64,000 nt of DNA from Actinoplanes missouriensis 431 (GTDB lineage: Bacteria; Actinomycetota; Actinomycetes; Mycobacteriales; Micromonosporaceae): assembly GCF_000284295.1 (NCBI RefSeq), contig NC_017093.1:4278001-4342000 (forward strand), read 5' to 3'. The translations under genes were made by a program, and so were the position numbers. Numbering within the stretch: position 1 is the stretch's first letter; every line of letters starts with the position of its first letter. The notes beneath the pieces were generated by a model. The model searched no databases. It saw nothing but the letters and a program-made list of their open reading frames with translations, and was not told the DNA's origin. Positions 24,942-33,640 of the stretch are shown one piece after another.

Positions 24942-25766
24942 TCAGGCCAGGACGAACGTGTAGCCCTTGGCCTTCAGCTTCTTGATGGTCTTGTCCAGCG
25001 CCGCGACGGTCTGGCTGCGGTTGCCGCCGCCGTCGTGCATCAGGATCACGCCGCCCGGCCGGGTGTTGCCGACCGCCCGGCTGACGATCACGCTGGTGCC
25101 CGGCCGCGACCAGTCCCGCGTGTCGACGGTCCAGCCGAGGATCCGCAGCCCCTGGTCACGGACGACCTTGCGGGTGCGGGAGTTGCTCGCCCCGTACGGG
25201 AAACGGAAGACCTGCGGGCTCCGGCCGGTCACGCTCTTGATCTTCTTCTGGGTCCAGACCACCTGCGAGCGCGCCGAGCTGGTCGACAGATCGGTGAAGT
25301 CCGGGTGGTTCCGGCTGTGGTTGCACAGACGATGTCCCTCGCGGACGATCCGCTTCGCGGTCTTCTGGTACGGCCCCACGTTGTTCCCCAGCATGCAGAA
25401 CGTCGCCTTCACGTTGTTGCGCTTGAGGATGTCGAGAACCTGCGGGGTGTACTTCGACGGGCCGTCGTCGAAGGTGAGCGCGACGGTCTTGCGCTTGGCC
25501 TTCGCGGCGGCGGAATAGGCCACCTCGAGGGTGCGCACCCGCAGCGCGGCCGCCTCGGCGGCCTGGACCTGCCGGGCGGCGCTCGCGGCCGGCGCGGCGG
25601 CGGTCACCGTCGCGGGCGCGGCCTGCCCGGCCTGCGGTGCGGCGCCCACCACCAGTGAGCCGGCCACCAGGCCGACGGCGAGCTGCGCGCCGATCCGGCG
25701 GCGTGAACGTCCCTGTGCGACTGACCTGTCACCGGTCGCGGACTGTTTGTTGACGAATTCCGTCAT
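24942..25766 (-). CDS. Secreted polysaccharide deacetylase (CE4, NodB domain)
   Basis: The product has 274 residues from the ATG at 25766, which has GGGGGA 8-9 nt upstream; an ATG at 25802 lacks a ribosome site. Residues 25-50 form a signal peptide after a basic N-terminus. The NodB domain shows TFDDGP (98-103), metal ligands H150 and H154 in 'HSRNH', RFPYG (188-192), 'DTRDW' and 'LMHDGGG' with His244. CE4 enzymes remove N-acetyl groups from peptidoglycan or chitin, or acetyl groups from xylan. All catalytic motifs are present. A TTGACG -35 lies near 25825-25830. Confidence 0.9.
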   Translation of the reverse strand: MTEFVNKQSATGDRSVAQGRSRRRIGAQLAVGLVAGSLVVGAAPQAGQAAPATVTAAAPAASAARQVQAAEAAALRVRTLEVAYSAAAKAKRKTVALTFDDGPSKYTPQVLDILKRNNVKATFCMLGNNVGPYQKTAKRIVREGHRLCNHSRNHPDFTDLSTSSARSQVVWTQKKIKSVTGRSPQVFRFPYGASNSRTRKVVRDQGLRILGWTVDTRDWSRPGTSVIVSRAVGNTRPGGVILMHDGGGNRSQTVAALDKTIKKLKAKGYTFVLA

Positions 25767-26603
25767 CGCGAGAATCCCCCTGTGCTTTCGCGGAGCGCTC
25801 ATCGTTGCGATTGACCGTTTTCACCGTCAACTCATTGGCCTACACCGTGATGATCAACACCAGAACAACAGCGCAAATGCGACACCGGAAACGCCGGAAT
25901 GTGACGCCGCTCGCTGTGATAAAGCGCGGCGGTGATCGAGAATGCGCGCTATTGCACGCGGTTGCTATGCTCCCCGCCAATAAGCATTGATCGCTGACAT
26001 TGTCACCGCGCGCATCGGCTCAATGCCGCTCGGCTCAAGTTGGTGTCGGGGGGCTGGCCTGGTGGGTGATCGGCTTTGGGTGCGTGGACCGCCTGCCACA
26101 CTTCCGGTTTATCAGCTTTGTCCGGCTGTTCGGGCGACCCGCATCGACACGGTCACACACAACGCCGGCGCCGCGGGGACGAGGTCACACGCAACGTTTG
26201 TGTGGCGATCCATCAACGCCAGGGCGGGGATGGAAGCACACGAACCGTTTAGGTGCGACCTCATCGCGGCCGGCGTGAACGCCGGTGCGCCCTCGCCCCG
26301 GCGACAGGGCCGCATCGTGAGCTGCCACCCCCGCGTGAGCCCACCGTGAGTCGCCAGCCGGGCACGAGCCCGTGAGTCGCCACCCGTGCACCAGCCCACC
26401 GTGAGTCGCCAGCCGGGCACGAGCCCACCGTGAGCCGCCCTGGCGTTCACCGCCCGCACTGGAGATCAACGAGGGTTGAGTGGCATTGCGCGCCGGCTTC
26501 GCCGGGGTCCGGGGAGGTGACGGGCGCGACGGTCGGCACCCTCTGGGGCACGGGTTTGCCGAACCGGACGTGCCGGTGCACGGCGGCGACAAGAATCAGC
26601 GAC
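25767..26603. other. Long intergenic region without a convincing gene
   Basis: These 837 bp hold the promoter of the deacetylase (near-palindrome TTGACCGT...ACCGTCAA at 25811-25830), an AT-richer stretch up to about 26000, a CACACG...TGTG near-palindrome around 26182-26200, and the tandem repeat at 26317-26440. Open frames here have no family resemblance, poor start sites and inconsistent third-position GC. Confidence 0.5.
26317..26440. repeat. Tandem repeat, four units of 26-29 bp
   Basis: Units starting GTGAG recur at 26317, 26346, 26372, 26401 and a decayed one at 26430. The best conserved form is GTGAGTCGCCAGCCGGGCAC followed by GAGCCCACC. There are no unique spacers. Confidence 0.7.
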
Positions 26604-28178
26604 ATGGACAGGTCGGCGCCGGCGATGGAGATGGCCGCCGGCGGCATGACCCGCTCGGCGGCCGACCGGCTCGCCGCGCTCACGGCCCGTGGCGCGCATG
26701 CCGCCTGCGGGGTCATCCACCTGATCGACGGGCGGAACCTGCGGCTGGTCGGCGGGCACCATCTGCCGTCCGGGTTCGAGGCGATGCAGCAGGTCCCGGT
26801 CACGGCGACGGTCGCCGGGGTGATCCTGCGCACCGGATTCCCGGTGGTGATCAGCGACGTGGACCGCGACGACCGGGTGCCGCCGGACGCCCCGGTGCGC
26901 GCGGTCGGCCTGCGCTGCTTCGCCGGCTACCCGGTGCGGGACCCGAACGGCGCGATCACCGGCACCTGCTCGGTGATGGACTACCAGCCGCGGCAGTGGA
27001 CGCCCGACGAGCTGACCGCGCTCGACGACGGGGCACAGGCGTGCACCGCGTTCGTCGCCGAGCTACGCGCCCACGAGACCGAGTACCGGCAGCGGATGTT
27101 CCGGGACACCCTGCTGGAGAGCCTCGACACCGGGGTGGCGGCCTGCGACGCGGACGGCCGGCTGGTGCTGGTCAACCGGTCCCTGCGCGAACGGTTCGGC
27201 ACCGAGCAGGTGCAGGGCACGGTCGAGCAGTGGGCGCGCGGACTGCCGCTCACCACGCCGGAGGGCGCCCCGATCGACGTGACCCGGCTGCCGCTGCTGC
27301 TCGCCCTCGGCGGCGCCGACGCGCGTGGCGCCGAGTACGTGCTGCACCGCCCGGACGGCACCCGGCGCCGGCTGATCGTCAACGGTCACCCGATCACCAG
27401 TGGGCGCGGGCGCAGCCTGGGCGCGGTGGCGGTCGTGCACGACGTGACCGAGGCCCGCCGCGCCGAGCAGCTGCAACGGGAGCTGGCCCGCAGCAAGGAC
27501 GAGTACCTCAACCTGGTCGGGCACGAGCTGCGCACCCCGGTGACGATCATCGGCTCGTACCTGGAGCTGCTCGGCGAGAGCGACCCGGAGAGCCCGGCCA
27601 CGGAGCTGCTGCCGATGATCGCGGCCGCCCGGCGCGGCAGCGAGCGGCTGCGACGGCTGGTCGAGGCGCTGCTGGACCTGTCGGCGTTCGACGCCGGCCG
27701 TAACCCCCTGCAGGTGACCGAGATCGATCTGGCGGGGCTGGTCGCGAGCGCGGTCGGCGACACGGCGTCCCGGGCCGTGGTGAAGAACCTGGCGGTGCAC
27801 CGCTCGGGGCCCGATCGGCTGCCCCTGCGCGGCGACCCGCGGCGGCTCACCCAGCTGGTCACGGCGGTGCTGGACAACGCGATCACGTACACCCCGGGTG
27901 GCGGGACGATCACCGTGACCGTCGCCGCGAGCGCCACCACGGCCTGCCTCGACGTCGTCGACACCGGGCTGGGGATCCCGGAGCACGAACGCCCGCACGT
28001 GTTCGACAGGTTCTTCCGGGGCGCGGTCACCACCGAGCTGGCGATCGCGGGCGCCGGCCTCGGCCTGTCGATCGCGAAACTGATCGTGGAGCGGCACCAG
28101 GGAGTCATCACGGTGACGCCGAACGAGCAGCGGCAGGGCACGCGCGTGCACATCGAGCTGCCGCGCTGGCCGTCCTGA
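26604..28178 (+). CDS. Sensor histidine kinase with GAF and PAS domains
   Basis: The 524-residue protein has no membrane segment. A GAF domain (about 20-150, 'CFAGYPVRDPNGAITGTCSVMD') is followed by a PAS domain (about 165-285), a dimerisation/phosphoacceptor domain with H307 in 'LNLVGHELRTPVTIIGSYLELL', and an ATPase with the N box 'VLDNAITYTPGGG', G1 'DTGLGIP' and G2 'GAGLGLSIAKLIVERHQG'. It is a cytosolic kinase of the type that senses redox state, light or a small ligand. No response regulator is adjacent; the receiver at 7777-8226 is a possible partner. ATG 26604 has AAGAAT seven bases upstream. A longer frame starting in the repeat at 26430 was rejected. Confidence 0.9.
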   Translation: MDRSAPAMEMAAGGMTRSAADRLAALTARGAHAACGVIHLIDGRNLRLVGGHHLPSGFEAMQQVPVTATVAGVILRTGFPVVISDVDRDDRVPPDAPVRAVGLRCFAGYPVRDPNGAITGTCSVMDYQPRQWTPDELTALDDGAQACTAFVAELRAHETEYRQRMFRDTLLESLDTGVAACDADGRLVLVNRSLRERFGTEQVQGTVEQWARGLPLTTPEGAPIDVTRLPLLLALGGADARGAEYVLHRPDGTRRRLIVNGHPITSGRGRSLGAVAVVHDVTEARRAEQLQRELARSKDEYLNLVGHELRTPVTIIGSYLELLGESDPESPATELLPMIAAARRGSERLRRLVEALLDLSAFDAGRNPLQVTEIDLAGLVASAVGDTASRAVVKNLAVHRSGPDRLPLRGDPRRLTQLVTAVLDNAITYTPGGGTITVTVAASATTACLDVVDTGLGIPEHERPHVFDRFFRGAVTTELAIAGAGLGLSIAKLIVERHQGVITVTPNEQRQGTRVHIELPRWPS

Positions 28179-28393
28179 CCGTGCGAGCGGCCGCCCTGAG
28201 CCGGTGGGTGACTGTGACCTTCAGGGAGCCATGGCTTCCGCCGGCCCGGGCGTTCCGCTCACCTCCACCATCGGCGCGCCCGGGGGACATCTGAGGGCCG
28301 CGATCATGTACGCACGGGGAGGACGCCGGCGGATTCCGGGGTCGGTGTCCGCCCCGTGGGATTGATCGGTGGTTGAACGGGCAAGCAGACATC

Positions 28394-29575
28394 ATGCGAG
28401 CTTTGACGTGGCAGGGGACGAGCAAGGTCTCGGTGGAGACCGTGCCGGACCCGAAGATTCAGGAACCGACCGACGCCATCGTGCGGATCACCTCGACCGC
28501 GATCTGCGGATCCGACCTTCACCTCTACGACGTGCTCGGCATGTACCTCGACAAGGGCGACGTGCTCGGCCACGAGCCGATGGGCATCGTCGAGGAGGTC
28601 GGCGCCGGGGTCACCCACATCAAGCCCGGTGACCGGGTGGTGATCCCGTTCAACATCTCCTGCGGGCACTGCTGGATGTGCCGGCGCGGGTTCTTCGCGC
28701 AGTGCGAGACCACCCAGGTGACCGATCAGGGCAAGGGCGCCGCGCTGTTCGGCTACACCAAGCTGTACGGCCAGGTCCCCGGCGGTCAGGCCGAGTACCT
28801 GCGGGTGCCGCAGGCCCAGTTCGGGCCGATCAAGGTGCCGGACGGCCTGCCCGACGAGCGCTTCCTCTTCCTCTCCGACGTGCTGACCACGTCGTGGCAG
28901 GCGGTCAAGTACGCGGACGTGCAGCCCGGCAACACGTTCTTCGTCACCGGCCTCGGCCCGATCGGGCAGATGACCGCGCGGATCGCCCGGCACCTCGGCG
29001 CCGAGCGGGTGATCGCCTCCGACAACGTGCCGGAGCGCCTGGAGATGGCCCGCCGGCACGGCATCGAGACGCTGAACAGCGACGACGTGGACGTTCCCGC
29101 CGCGGTGTACGACCTGACGTCCGGCCGGGGCGCCGACAGCGTGGTCGAGTCGGTCGGCATGGAGGCCCACGGCTCGCCGGTGCAGGCGGCCGCGGTCAAG
29201 GCGGCCGGGATGCTGCCGGACGCGCTGGCCCGCAAGGCCGTGGAGACCGCCGGCATCGACCGGATGGCCGCGCTCACCACGGCGTTCGCCGCGGTCCGCC
29301 GGGCCGGCACGGTGTCGATCATCGGGGTGTACGGCGGGAACGCGGACCCGATGCCGATGATGGACCTGTTCGACAAGGGCGTGACCCTGCGGATGGGCCA
29401 GGCGCACGTGAAGCGCTGGGTCGACGACATCCTGCCGCTGGTCAGCGGGGACGACGACCCGCTCGGCGTGGACGATCTGGTGACGCACCGGCTGCCGCTG
29501 GAGGAGGCGCCGCACGCGTACGAGATCTTCAAGAAGAAGGAGGACGGCTGCATCAAGGTGGTGCTGAAGCCGTAA
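28394..29575 (+). CDS. Zinc-dependent alcohol dehydrogenase
   Basis: The 393-residue MDR-family protein has catalytic zinc ligands C38 (ICGSD) and H60-E61 (GHEP), and the structural zinc cluster C90, C93, C96, C104. A Rossmann fold with 'VTGLGPIGQMTARIARHLGAERVIASD' follows. The segment 'SVVESVGMEAHGSPVQAAAVKAAGMLPD' is characteristic of the formaldehyde-dehydrogenase-like branch of zinc ADHs, which oxidises alcohols or aldehydes with NAD. ATG 28394 is chosen because homology begins there; no ribosome site is visible. It stands alone, 216 bp after the kinase gene. Confidence 0.88.
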   Translation: MRALTWQGTSKVSVETVPDPKIQEPTDAIVRITSTAICGSDLHLYDVLGMYLDKGDVLGHEPMGIVEEVGAGVTHIKPGDRVVIPFNISCGHCWMCRRGFFAQCETTQVTDQGKGAALFGYTKLYGQVPGGQAEYLRVPQAQFGPIKVPDGLPDERFLFLSDVLTTSWQAVKYADVQPGNTFFVTGLGPIGQMTARIARHLGAERVIASDNVPERLEMARRHGIETLNSDDVDVPAAVYDLTSGRGADSVVESVGMEAHGSPVQAAAVKAAGMLPDALARKAVETAGIDRMAALTTAFAAVRRAGTVSIIGVYGGNADPMPMMDLFDKGVTLRMGQAHVKRWVDDILPLVSGDDDPLGVDDLVTHRLPLEEAPHAYEIFKKKEDGCIKVVLKP

Positions 29576-29604
29576 CGGGGCAGGGGCCGGGAACAGCCGT
29601 CTCG

Positions 29605-29946
29605 TCAGCGCAGCTCTGCGTAGAGCCAAGCGGCGAAGCAGAGCGCGATCCAGCCGCCGATCGCGGCGGTGAAGGCGGCTGATCCCGGCCTCTTCCACTT
29701 GCGGACCAGGTACCAGCAGAGGGGCACCGAGACGAGCAGGCTCGGGGAGGTCCAGAGGACCACGGTGCCGAAGATGTCGCTTGCCTCGATCACTTTCGGA
29801 CAGCCCCAGTCGCCTTCGCACGACCGGACCGCGCCGGACACCTCGGTGTACCCGGGATTGTCCGGGTGCTCCTGGAAGAGCAGGGCAGGCACGGTGGCGG
29901 CCGCGAGGTACCAGCCGAGCAGTGCCAGATAGGCCCTCGTGATCAT
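29605..29946 (-). CDS. Small membrane protein
   Basis: The 113-residue product begins 'MITRAYLALLGWYLAAATVPALLF', has a loop with two Cys (SCEGDWGCPK) that could form a disulfide outside the cell, and two further helices (about 57-75 and 88-107). The ATG overlaps the TGA of the upstream DoxX gene, so the two form an operon under the same TetR-controlled promoter. I recognise no family. Confidence 0.65.
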   Translation of the reverse strand: MITRAYLALLGWYLAAATVPALLFQEHPDNPGYTEVSGAVRSCEGDWGCPKVIEASDIFGTVVLWTSPSLLVSVPLCWYLVRKWKRPGSAAFTAAIGGWIALCFAAWLYAELR

Positions 29947-30368
29947 GGACGGGAGCGTAGACCCCGCCGTCCACGCAGCGACCGGACGGCCGGGATCGCA
30001 TCGGTCGCGCCGAGCGCCCACGCCACCAGCAGCGGCTGGAAGAAGAGCCGCACGAACCGCTTCGTGTCGGTGTCCAGCCCGAAGCCGTCCTTGTGCTCCA
30101 GCCACTGCGCCACGTTGCCCGGGAAGATGACCACGAAGAAGGCGCCGGCGGCCGCGCCGACCAGCCCTCGGTACGGCTGCTTCCAGGTCGCCAGCAGCGC
30201 CGCGCCGAGCCCGATCTCGGCCACTCCGGAGGCGAGCACGACGAAGTCCGTGTCGATCGGGAACCAGTCCGGCACCTGCGCCTGGAACTCCTCGCGGGCG
30301 ACGGTCAGGTGGGTGGTGCCGGCGAAGGCGAGGGTCGCGCCGAGGGCGGCCTGCAGGATCTTCTTCAT
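29943..30368 (-). CDS. DoxX-like membrane protein
   Basis: The 141-residue product has four helices and the DoxX-like pattern 'ALGATLAFAGTTHLTVAREEF', 'VVLASGVAEIGLGAALLATW' and 'NVAQWLEHKDGFGLDTDTKRFVRLFFQPLLVAW'. DoxX-like proteins take part in redox or organic-acid metabolism, but this branch has no assigned reaction. The ATG at 30368 is leaderless: TAACGT lies seven bases upstream on the minus strand, and TTGATG 17 bp further forms the -35. Two palindromes fill the promoter spacer, placing the gene under the divergent TetR regulator. Confidence 0.75.
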   Translation of the reverse strand: MKKILQAALGATLAFAGTTHLTVAREEFQAQVPDWFPIDTDFVVLASGVAEIGLGAALLATWKQPYRGLVGAAAGAFFVVIFPGNVAQWLEHKDGFGLDTDTKRFVRLFFQPLLVAWALGATDAIPAVRSLRGRRGLRSRP

Positions 30369-30375
30369 ACTGGGA

Positions 30376-30424
30376 ACGTTAATCAGTTCTGATGAGATCA
30401 TCAACTTGGCGGACGGCTTAGGAT
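30376..30424. promoter_or_regulatory. Divergent promoter with overlapping palindromes (doxX/tetR)
   Basis: Minus strand: TTGATG (plus 30399-30404), a 17-bp spacer and TAACGT (plus 30376-30381). Plus strand: TAGGAT at 30419-30424 for tetR. Palindromes ATCAG-TT-CTGAT (30382-30393) and GATGA-GA-TCATC (30391-30402) overlap and lie across the minus-strand spacer. This is a probable TetR operator. Confidence 0.65.
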
Positions 30425-30430
30425 CGGGGC

Positions 30431-31036
30431 ATGACGCCGAACCGCCTCGACCAGCGCCGCGCCCGCACGCGCGCGGCACTGCTCGGAGCGGCCCGTGACC
30501 TGCTGGTCTCCCGGGTGCCCGCCGAGGTGTCCATCCAGGAGATCACCGATGCTGCGGACGTGGGCTTCGGCAGCTTCTACAACCATTTCGAGTCGAAGCA
30601 GACGCTCTTCGATCAGGCCATCGCCGAGGTCGCGGGCGAGCATCGGGAGATGCTGGAAGCGGGTACGGCGGGGCTGACCGATCCGGCCGAGGTGCTGTCG
30701 GTCGCGGTGCGGCTCACCGTGCTGCTGGCGCAGACCGGGCCCGGCATGGCGCGGGTCATCGACCGGGCCGGGCTGGGCTATCTCGACGCGCTCGCCCCGG
30801 CCGGGTTGCGCTTCCTGCGTCGTGCCCACGCGGTGGGGCGGCTCTGTTTCGACGATGCCGAGGTGGCGTGGTCGTGCGTCGGGGGTGCCACGCTGGGGAC
30901 GCTGCGGCGTGCGCTGGAGTCGTCGCCGGCGGAGACCGGTCAGGCCGGTCGGCAGGCGGCGCTCGGTGTGCTGCGCCTGTTCGGGGTGCCCGAGATCGAC
31001 GCCCGGCGGATCGCGGCGCGGACTCTCCCCGCCTGA
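30431..31036 (+). CDS. TetR-family regulator
   Basis: The 201-residue protein has the TetR HTH 'SIQEITDAADVGFGSFYNHFESKQTLFDQAI' (about 34-64) after 'RRARTRAALLGAARDLL'. The ligand domain is helical and of normal length. TAGGAT (30419-30424) lies six bases before the ATG. It is divergent from the DoxX operon, and palindromes lie in the gap, so it probably represses that operon and itself. The ligand is unknown. Confidence 0.88.
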   Translation: MTPNRLDQRRARTRAALLGAARDLLVSRVPAEVSIQEITDAADVGFGSFYNHFESKQTLFDQAIAEVAGEHREMLEAGTAGLTDPAEVLSVAVRLTVLLAQTGPGMARVIDRAGLGYLDALAPAGLRFLRRAHAVGRLCFDDAEVAWSCVGGATLGTLRRALESSPAETGQAGRQAALGVLRLFGVPEIDARRIAARTLPA

Positions 31037-31090
31037 TCCCGCCGCGTGCCGCTGCGCGGGCTCCAGCCGAACGGCCGTACTGTGCCAGGC

Positions 31091-31495
31091 ATGCGAGCAA
31101 CTGGAACGTTCGACGTAGTCGACTTCACCGCGGCACCCGTGCCGCCTTCCGAGATCAAGACCGGTCTGCCGGTCGGGTTCGCCACCATGCGCAAGGCGTT
31201 CACCGGCGAGATCCAAGGTCGGTCCGAGACGCTCTTCACCTCTGCCTTCGACCCCGCGAGCAACACCGGCACGTACGTCGCGATGGAGTCGTTCGAGGGC
31301 CGCATCGCCGGCCACACGGGGACCTTCAACTTCGTGCACTCCGCCACCACGACCGGTGGGGGCCGGCAGGACGAGTCTCTGGTGATCGTTCCCGGGAGCG
31401 GTACCGGCGGGCTGACCGGCGTCCGCGGCAGCGGCGGGCTGACCGTCGACGAGGACGGCACCCATCGGATCTGGTTCGACTACGAACTGTCCTGA
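31091..31495 (+). CDS. DUF3224 family protein
   Basis: The 134-residue product follows the DUF3224 pattern almost throughout: 'MRATGTFDVVDFT', 'ATMRKAFTGEIQGRSETLFTSAF', 'GTYVAMESFEGRIAGHTGTFNFVHSATT', 'LVIVPGSGTGGLTGVRGSGGL' and 'DGTHRIWFDYEL'. The family has a small beta-barrel like allene-oxide-cyclase and is probably cytosolic; no reaction is established. ATG 31091 follows TACTGT (31078-31083) by seven bases, which decides the start over an upstream in-frame ATG at 31046. Confidence 0.85.
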   Translation: MRATGTFDVVDFTAAPVPPSEIKTGLPVGFATMRKAFTGEIQGRSETLFTSAFDPASNTGTYVAMESFEGRIAGHTGTFNFVHSATTTGGGRQDESLVIVPGSGTGGLTGVRGSGGLTVDEDGTHRIWFDYELS

Positions 31496-31550
31496 GATTC
31501 GTCGACCGGTCGCTTGTCGAGCGGACGCCGGTTCGCTTGTCGCGCGGACC

Positions 31551-32204
31551 TCAGTCGGCGAACACCTCGTCGGACGGGTCGAAGGGGAGCGTGTCGGGGA
31601 CGGCGGCTGAGCTGCCCGGCGCGGGCGTTCTCGGACAGTGCGCGCGAGCTCGCTTACCCAACTCCTCGGCCGGCGCCTCGACACCGCCGCACGTCACGCC
31701 GCCCACGGTCAGCTCGGTCCACGCCGTGAACGTGCCGGACACCGGTGTTCCGCCGCAGTCGACGCTGAAGTCGGCCGTCACCGTCTCCACGCCCTCGTAG
31801 AGCAGCGTCTCGGGAATGGTCGGATCGTCCTGGGGGCCGGTGAGCAGCGAATAGCCGCCGTCCTGGGCGACGGCAGGGCCATTGCGGAGGGTACGGCCGG
31901 AGACCGCGCTCAGCGAGGTGGCGAGCGCCGTGGTCCAGTCGTCCGGTGCGGTGAGCCGGGTGATCGACGTGGTGAACGGCTCGGTGAGGACGGGCTGGCC
32001 GGTCGGGGAGACGGTGGCGCGCTCGCCGAAGACGGTGACGCGGGTCAGCCGCGAGGCGAAGGACGGCTCCGACCAGCGGACTCCGGCGGGGGAGCAGCCG
32101 GCGGGGACGGCGGGGGTCTCCGCGTTCGTCCGGTCTTCCCCGGGGGTGGCGCAGGCGGCGGGCAGCGCCGCCACCAGGAGCGCGGCGAGCACGCGGATGA
32201 TCAT
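31551..32204 (-). CDS. Probable lipoprotein of unknown function
   Basis: The 217-residue product has a hydrophobic signal ending 'AALLVAALPAAC', an imperfect lipobox (Pro at -3). The rest is a beta-rich extracytoplasmic domain with two further Cys pairs ('SVDCGGTP', 'GGVTCGGVE', 'RAHCPRT'). GAGGAGGA stands about 7 nt before the ATG at 32204 and decides that start over an upstream GTG. No domain is recognised. The gene appears monocistronic. Confidence 0.6.
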   Translation of the reverse strand: MIIRVLAALLVAALPAACATPGEDRTNAETPAVPAGCSPAGVRWSEPSFASRLTRVTVFGERATVSPTGQPVLTEPFTTSITRLTAPDDWTTALATSLSAVSGRTLRNGPAVAQDGGYSLLTGPQDDPTIPETLLYEGVETVTADFSVDCGGTPVSGTFTAWTELTVGGVTCGGVEAPAEELGKRARAHCPRTPAPGSSAAVPDTLPFDPSDEVFAD

Positions 32205-32288
32205 CGCGACATCCTCCTCGAAGATGACGGATGTTGTCACGGCGGTGTTATGCGCGTCGCTCTACGTTGGTGGCCATGCGTAGACATG

Positions 32289-32327
32289 GCGATGCCCCAG
32301 CCGCAGGGGGATCGGCTGGGGCATCGC
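32289..32327 (-). terminator. Perfect 15-bp hairpin terminator after the CAP gene
   Basis: GCGATGCCCCAGCCG (32289-32303) pairs perfectly with CGGCTGGGGCATCGC (32313-32327) around a 9-nt loop. It begins 20 bp past the CAP-gene stop on the minus strand. No T-tract follows, as is common in actinobacteria. Confidence 0.8.
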
Positions 32328-32347
32328 TTCTTCCTCGGCTCAGGGGG

Positions 32348-32836
32348 TCAGTAGCCGAAGTCCTGGGTGTAATAGGGAGCGCCGCTCTTGCTGTAGACAG
32401 CGCCGACGCCGACCTTCTTGGACTTGCAGTTCAGGATGTTGGTGCGGTGACCCGGGGACTTCATCCAGCCGTTCACCACCTGCGCGGCGGAGCGGTAACC
32501 CCAGGCGATGTTCTCCGCGGAGGGCTTGGCGTAACCGGAGGCCTTGGTGCGGGCCACGAAGTTCGAGCCGGACCGGCCGGTGTGCGAGAACGTGCCGGTC
32601 TGGGCCATCCACGCGCTGTGGCCGCGGGCCGCGGCGGTGAGCTTGGCGTCGACCTTCAGCGCCGCGCAGCCGTGCGAGGTGCGCTGGACGTTGATCAGGC
32701 GGTTGATCTCGGTCTGCAGGGCGGTCTCGCTGGACTTCGCCGGCGCGGCTTCCGCCGGGGACGCGGTCATCGTGATGCCGACCGCGGCCGGGGCGATGAG
32801 GGCGGCCAGGGCGAAACGGCGGAGAAGCTTGCGCAA
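32348..32836 (-). CDS. Secreted CAP-domain (SCP/YkwD-like) protein
   Basis: The 162-residue protein has a signal peptide (MRKLLRRFALAALIAPAAV..., cut after AEA near residue 30) and a CAP domain: 'INRLINVQRTSHGCAALKVDAKLTAAARGHSAWMAQTGTFSHTG' in overlapping pieces, the metal-site His residues in 'GHSAWM' and 'FSHTG', 'AENIAWG', and 'VNGWMKSPGHRTNILN'. Bacterial CAP proteins are extracellular and mostly of unknown function. The start is a TTG at 32836, supported by AAAGGGA about 7 nt upstream and the absence of another start before the signal peptide. A long hairpin terminator follows. Confidence 0.88.
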   Translation of the reverse strand: MRKLLRRFALAALIAPAAVGITMTASPAEAAPAKSSETALQTEINRLINVQRTSHGCAALKVDAKLTAAARGHSAWMAQTGTFSHTGRSGSNFVARTKASGYAKPSAENIAWGYRSAAQVVNGWMKSPGHRTNILNCKSKKVGVGAVYSKSGAPYYTQDFGY

Positions 32837-32963
32837 GAGCGGTCCCTTTCGTCGGTCTTACCGGAGCGGTTCGTGCTTGCGCTGTTCTGTTCGGCGCGAG
32901 CGCGGGCGACTCGATCACTGATGCGGTGCGTGATCGTCGCCGTACGGTTGCGAGGTTCCGGGG

Positions 32964-33584
32964 GTGTGCGAGAGTTCTGGCGTGCCGAAGCGGGTCGACC
33001 ACGACGAACGACGACGACAGATCGCCGGGGCGGTGTGGCGGATCGCCGCCGGGCGCGGGCTGCCCGCCGCCACGCTGCGGGAGGTGGCGGCCGAGGCGGG
33101 CGTGTCGATGCGGCTCGTGCAGTACTACTTCGGGACCAAGGAGCAGCTGCTCATCCACGCGTTCGAACTGGGCGCGCGGGCGGCGGGCGAGCGGATGCGG
33201 CTGCGGTTCTCCGCACTCGGGCATCCGCCGACGCCGGAGGAGGTGGTGCGGATCTGCCTTCTCGAACTGCTCCCGACCGACGAGGACAGCCTGCTGCTGG
33301 CGCGGGTGCACGCCGCCTACTACGCGGCCGCGCTGACCGATCCGGCGCTGGCCGGCGCGGACGCCACGAACCCGCAGGACCAGCTCGAGTCGGTGATCGT
33401 CACGCAGTTGCGCGCGGGGCAGGAGGCCGGCGTGGTCCCGGCCGGGATCGACGCGCGGGTGGAGGCGCGCGGGCTGGCCGCGCTGGCGGCGGGGCTGTCG
33501 TCGACGGTGCTGGTCGGAGTGCGGTCGGCGGCGGAGGCGGTGGAGGTGATGGAGTACCAGCTGAGGCGGCTGTTCCCGGGGTGA
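32964..33584 (+). CDS. TetR-family regulator
   Basis: The protein has about 206 residues with the HTH 'ATLREVAAEAGVSMRLVQYYFGTKEQLLIHAF' (about 36-67) and a BetI/TetR_C_6-like C-terminal domain ('VRICLLELLPTDEDSLLLARVHAAYY'). GTG 32964 gives the longest product; GTG 32982 with GAGAG about 7 nt upstream is a good alternative. TACGGT at 32943-32948 is a likely -10. It is divergent from the CAP gene, but no clear operator was seen, so its target is uncertain. Confidence 0.85.
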   Translation: MCESSGVPKRVDHDERRRQIAGAVWRIAAGRGLPAATLREVAAEAGVSMRLVQYYFGTKEQLLIHAFELGARAAGERMRLRFSALGHPPTPEEVVRICLLELLPTDEDSLLLARVHAAYYAAALTDPALAGADATNPQDQLESVIVTQLRAGQEAGVVPAGIDARVEARGLAALAAGLSSTVLVGVRSAAEAVEVMEYQLRRLFPG

Positions 33585-33640
33585 CGTGTCGCAGATCGCG
33601 TGCGGCGGTGGTCGGGGCGGGGGTATTGCAGCGGCGGGTG

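Noticed and set aside
25987..26349. A 120-codon plus-strand frame upstream of the kinase
   Set aside because: Mixed codon bias, no domain, and it runs into the tandem repeat.
26430..26603. Longer N-terminus of the histidine kinase
   Set aside because: The extra 58 codons start inside a tandem repeat and have no domain; ATG 26604 precedes the GAF domain by a normal distance.
29944..29959. Leaderless promoter for the membrane gene at 29946
   Set aside because: TACGCT lies seven bases upstream, but it is inside the doxX coding sequence and the two genes overlap by ATGA, so translational coupling explains the start. It shows that the hexamer alone can mislead.
28304..30001. A 565-codon minus-strand frame over the alcohol dehydrogenase
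   Set aside because: It is antisense to a full-length zinc ADH and has no recognisable domain; GC-rich third positions create such shadows.
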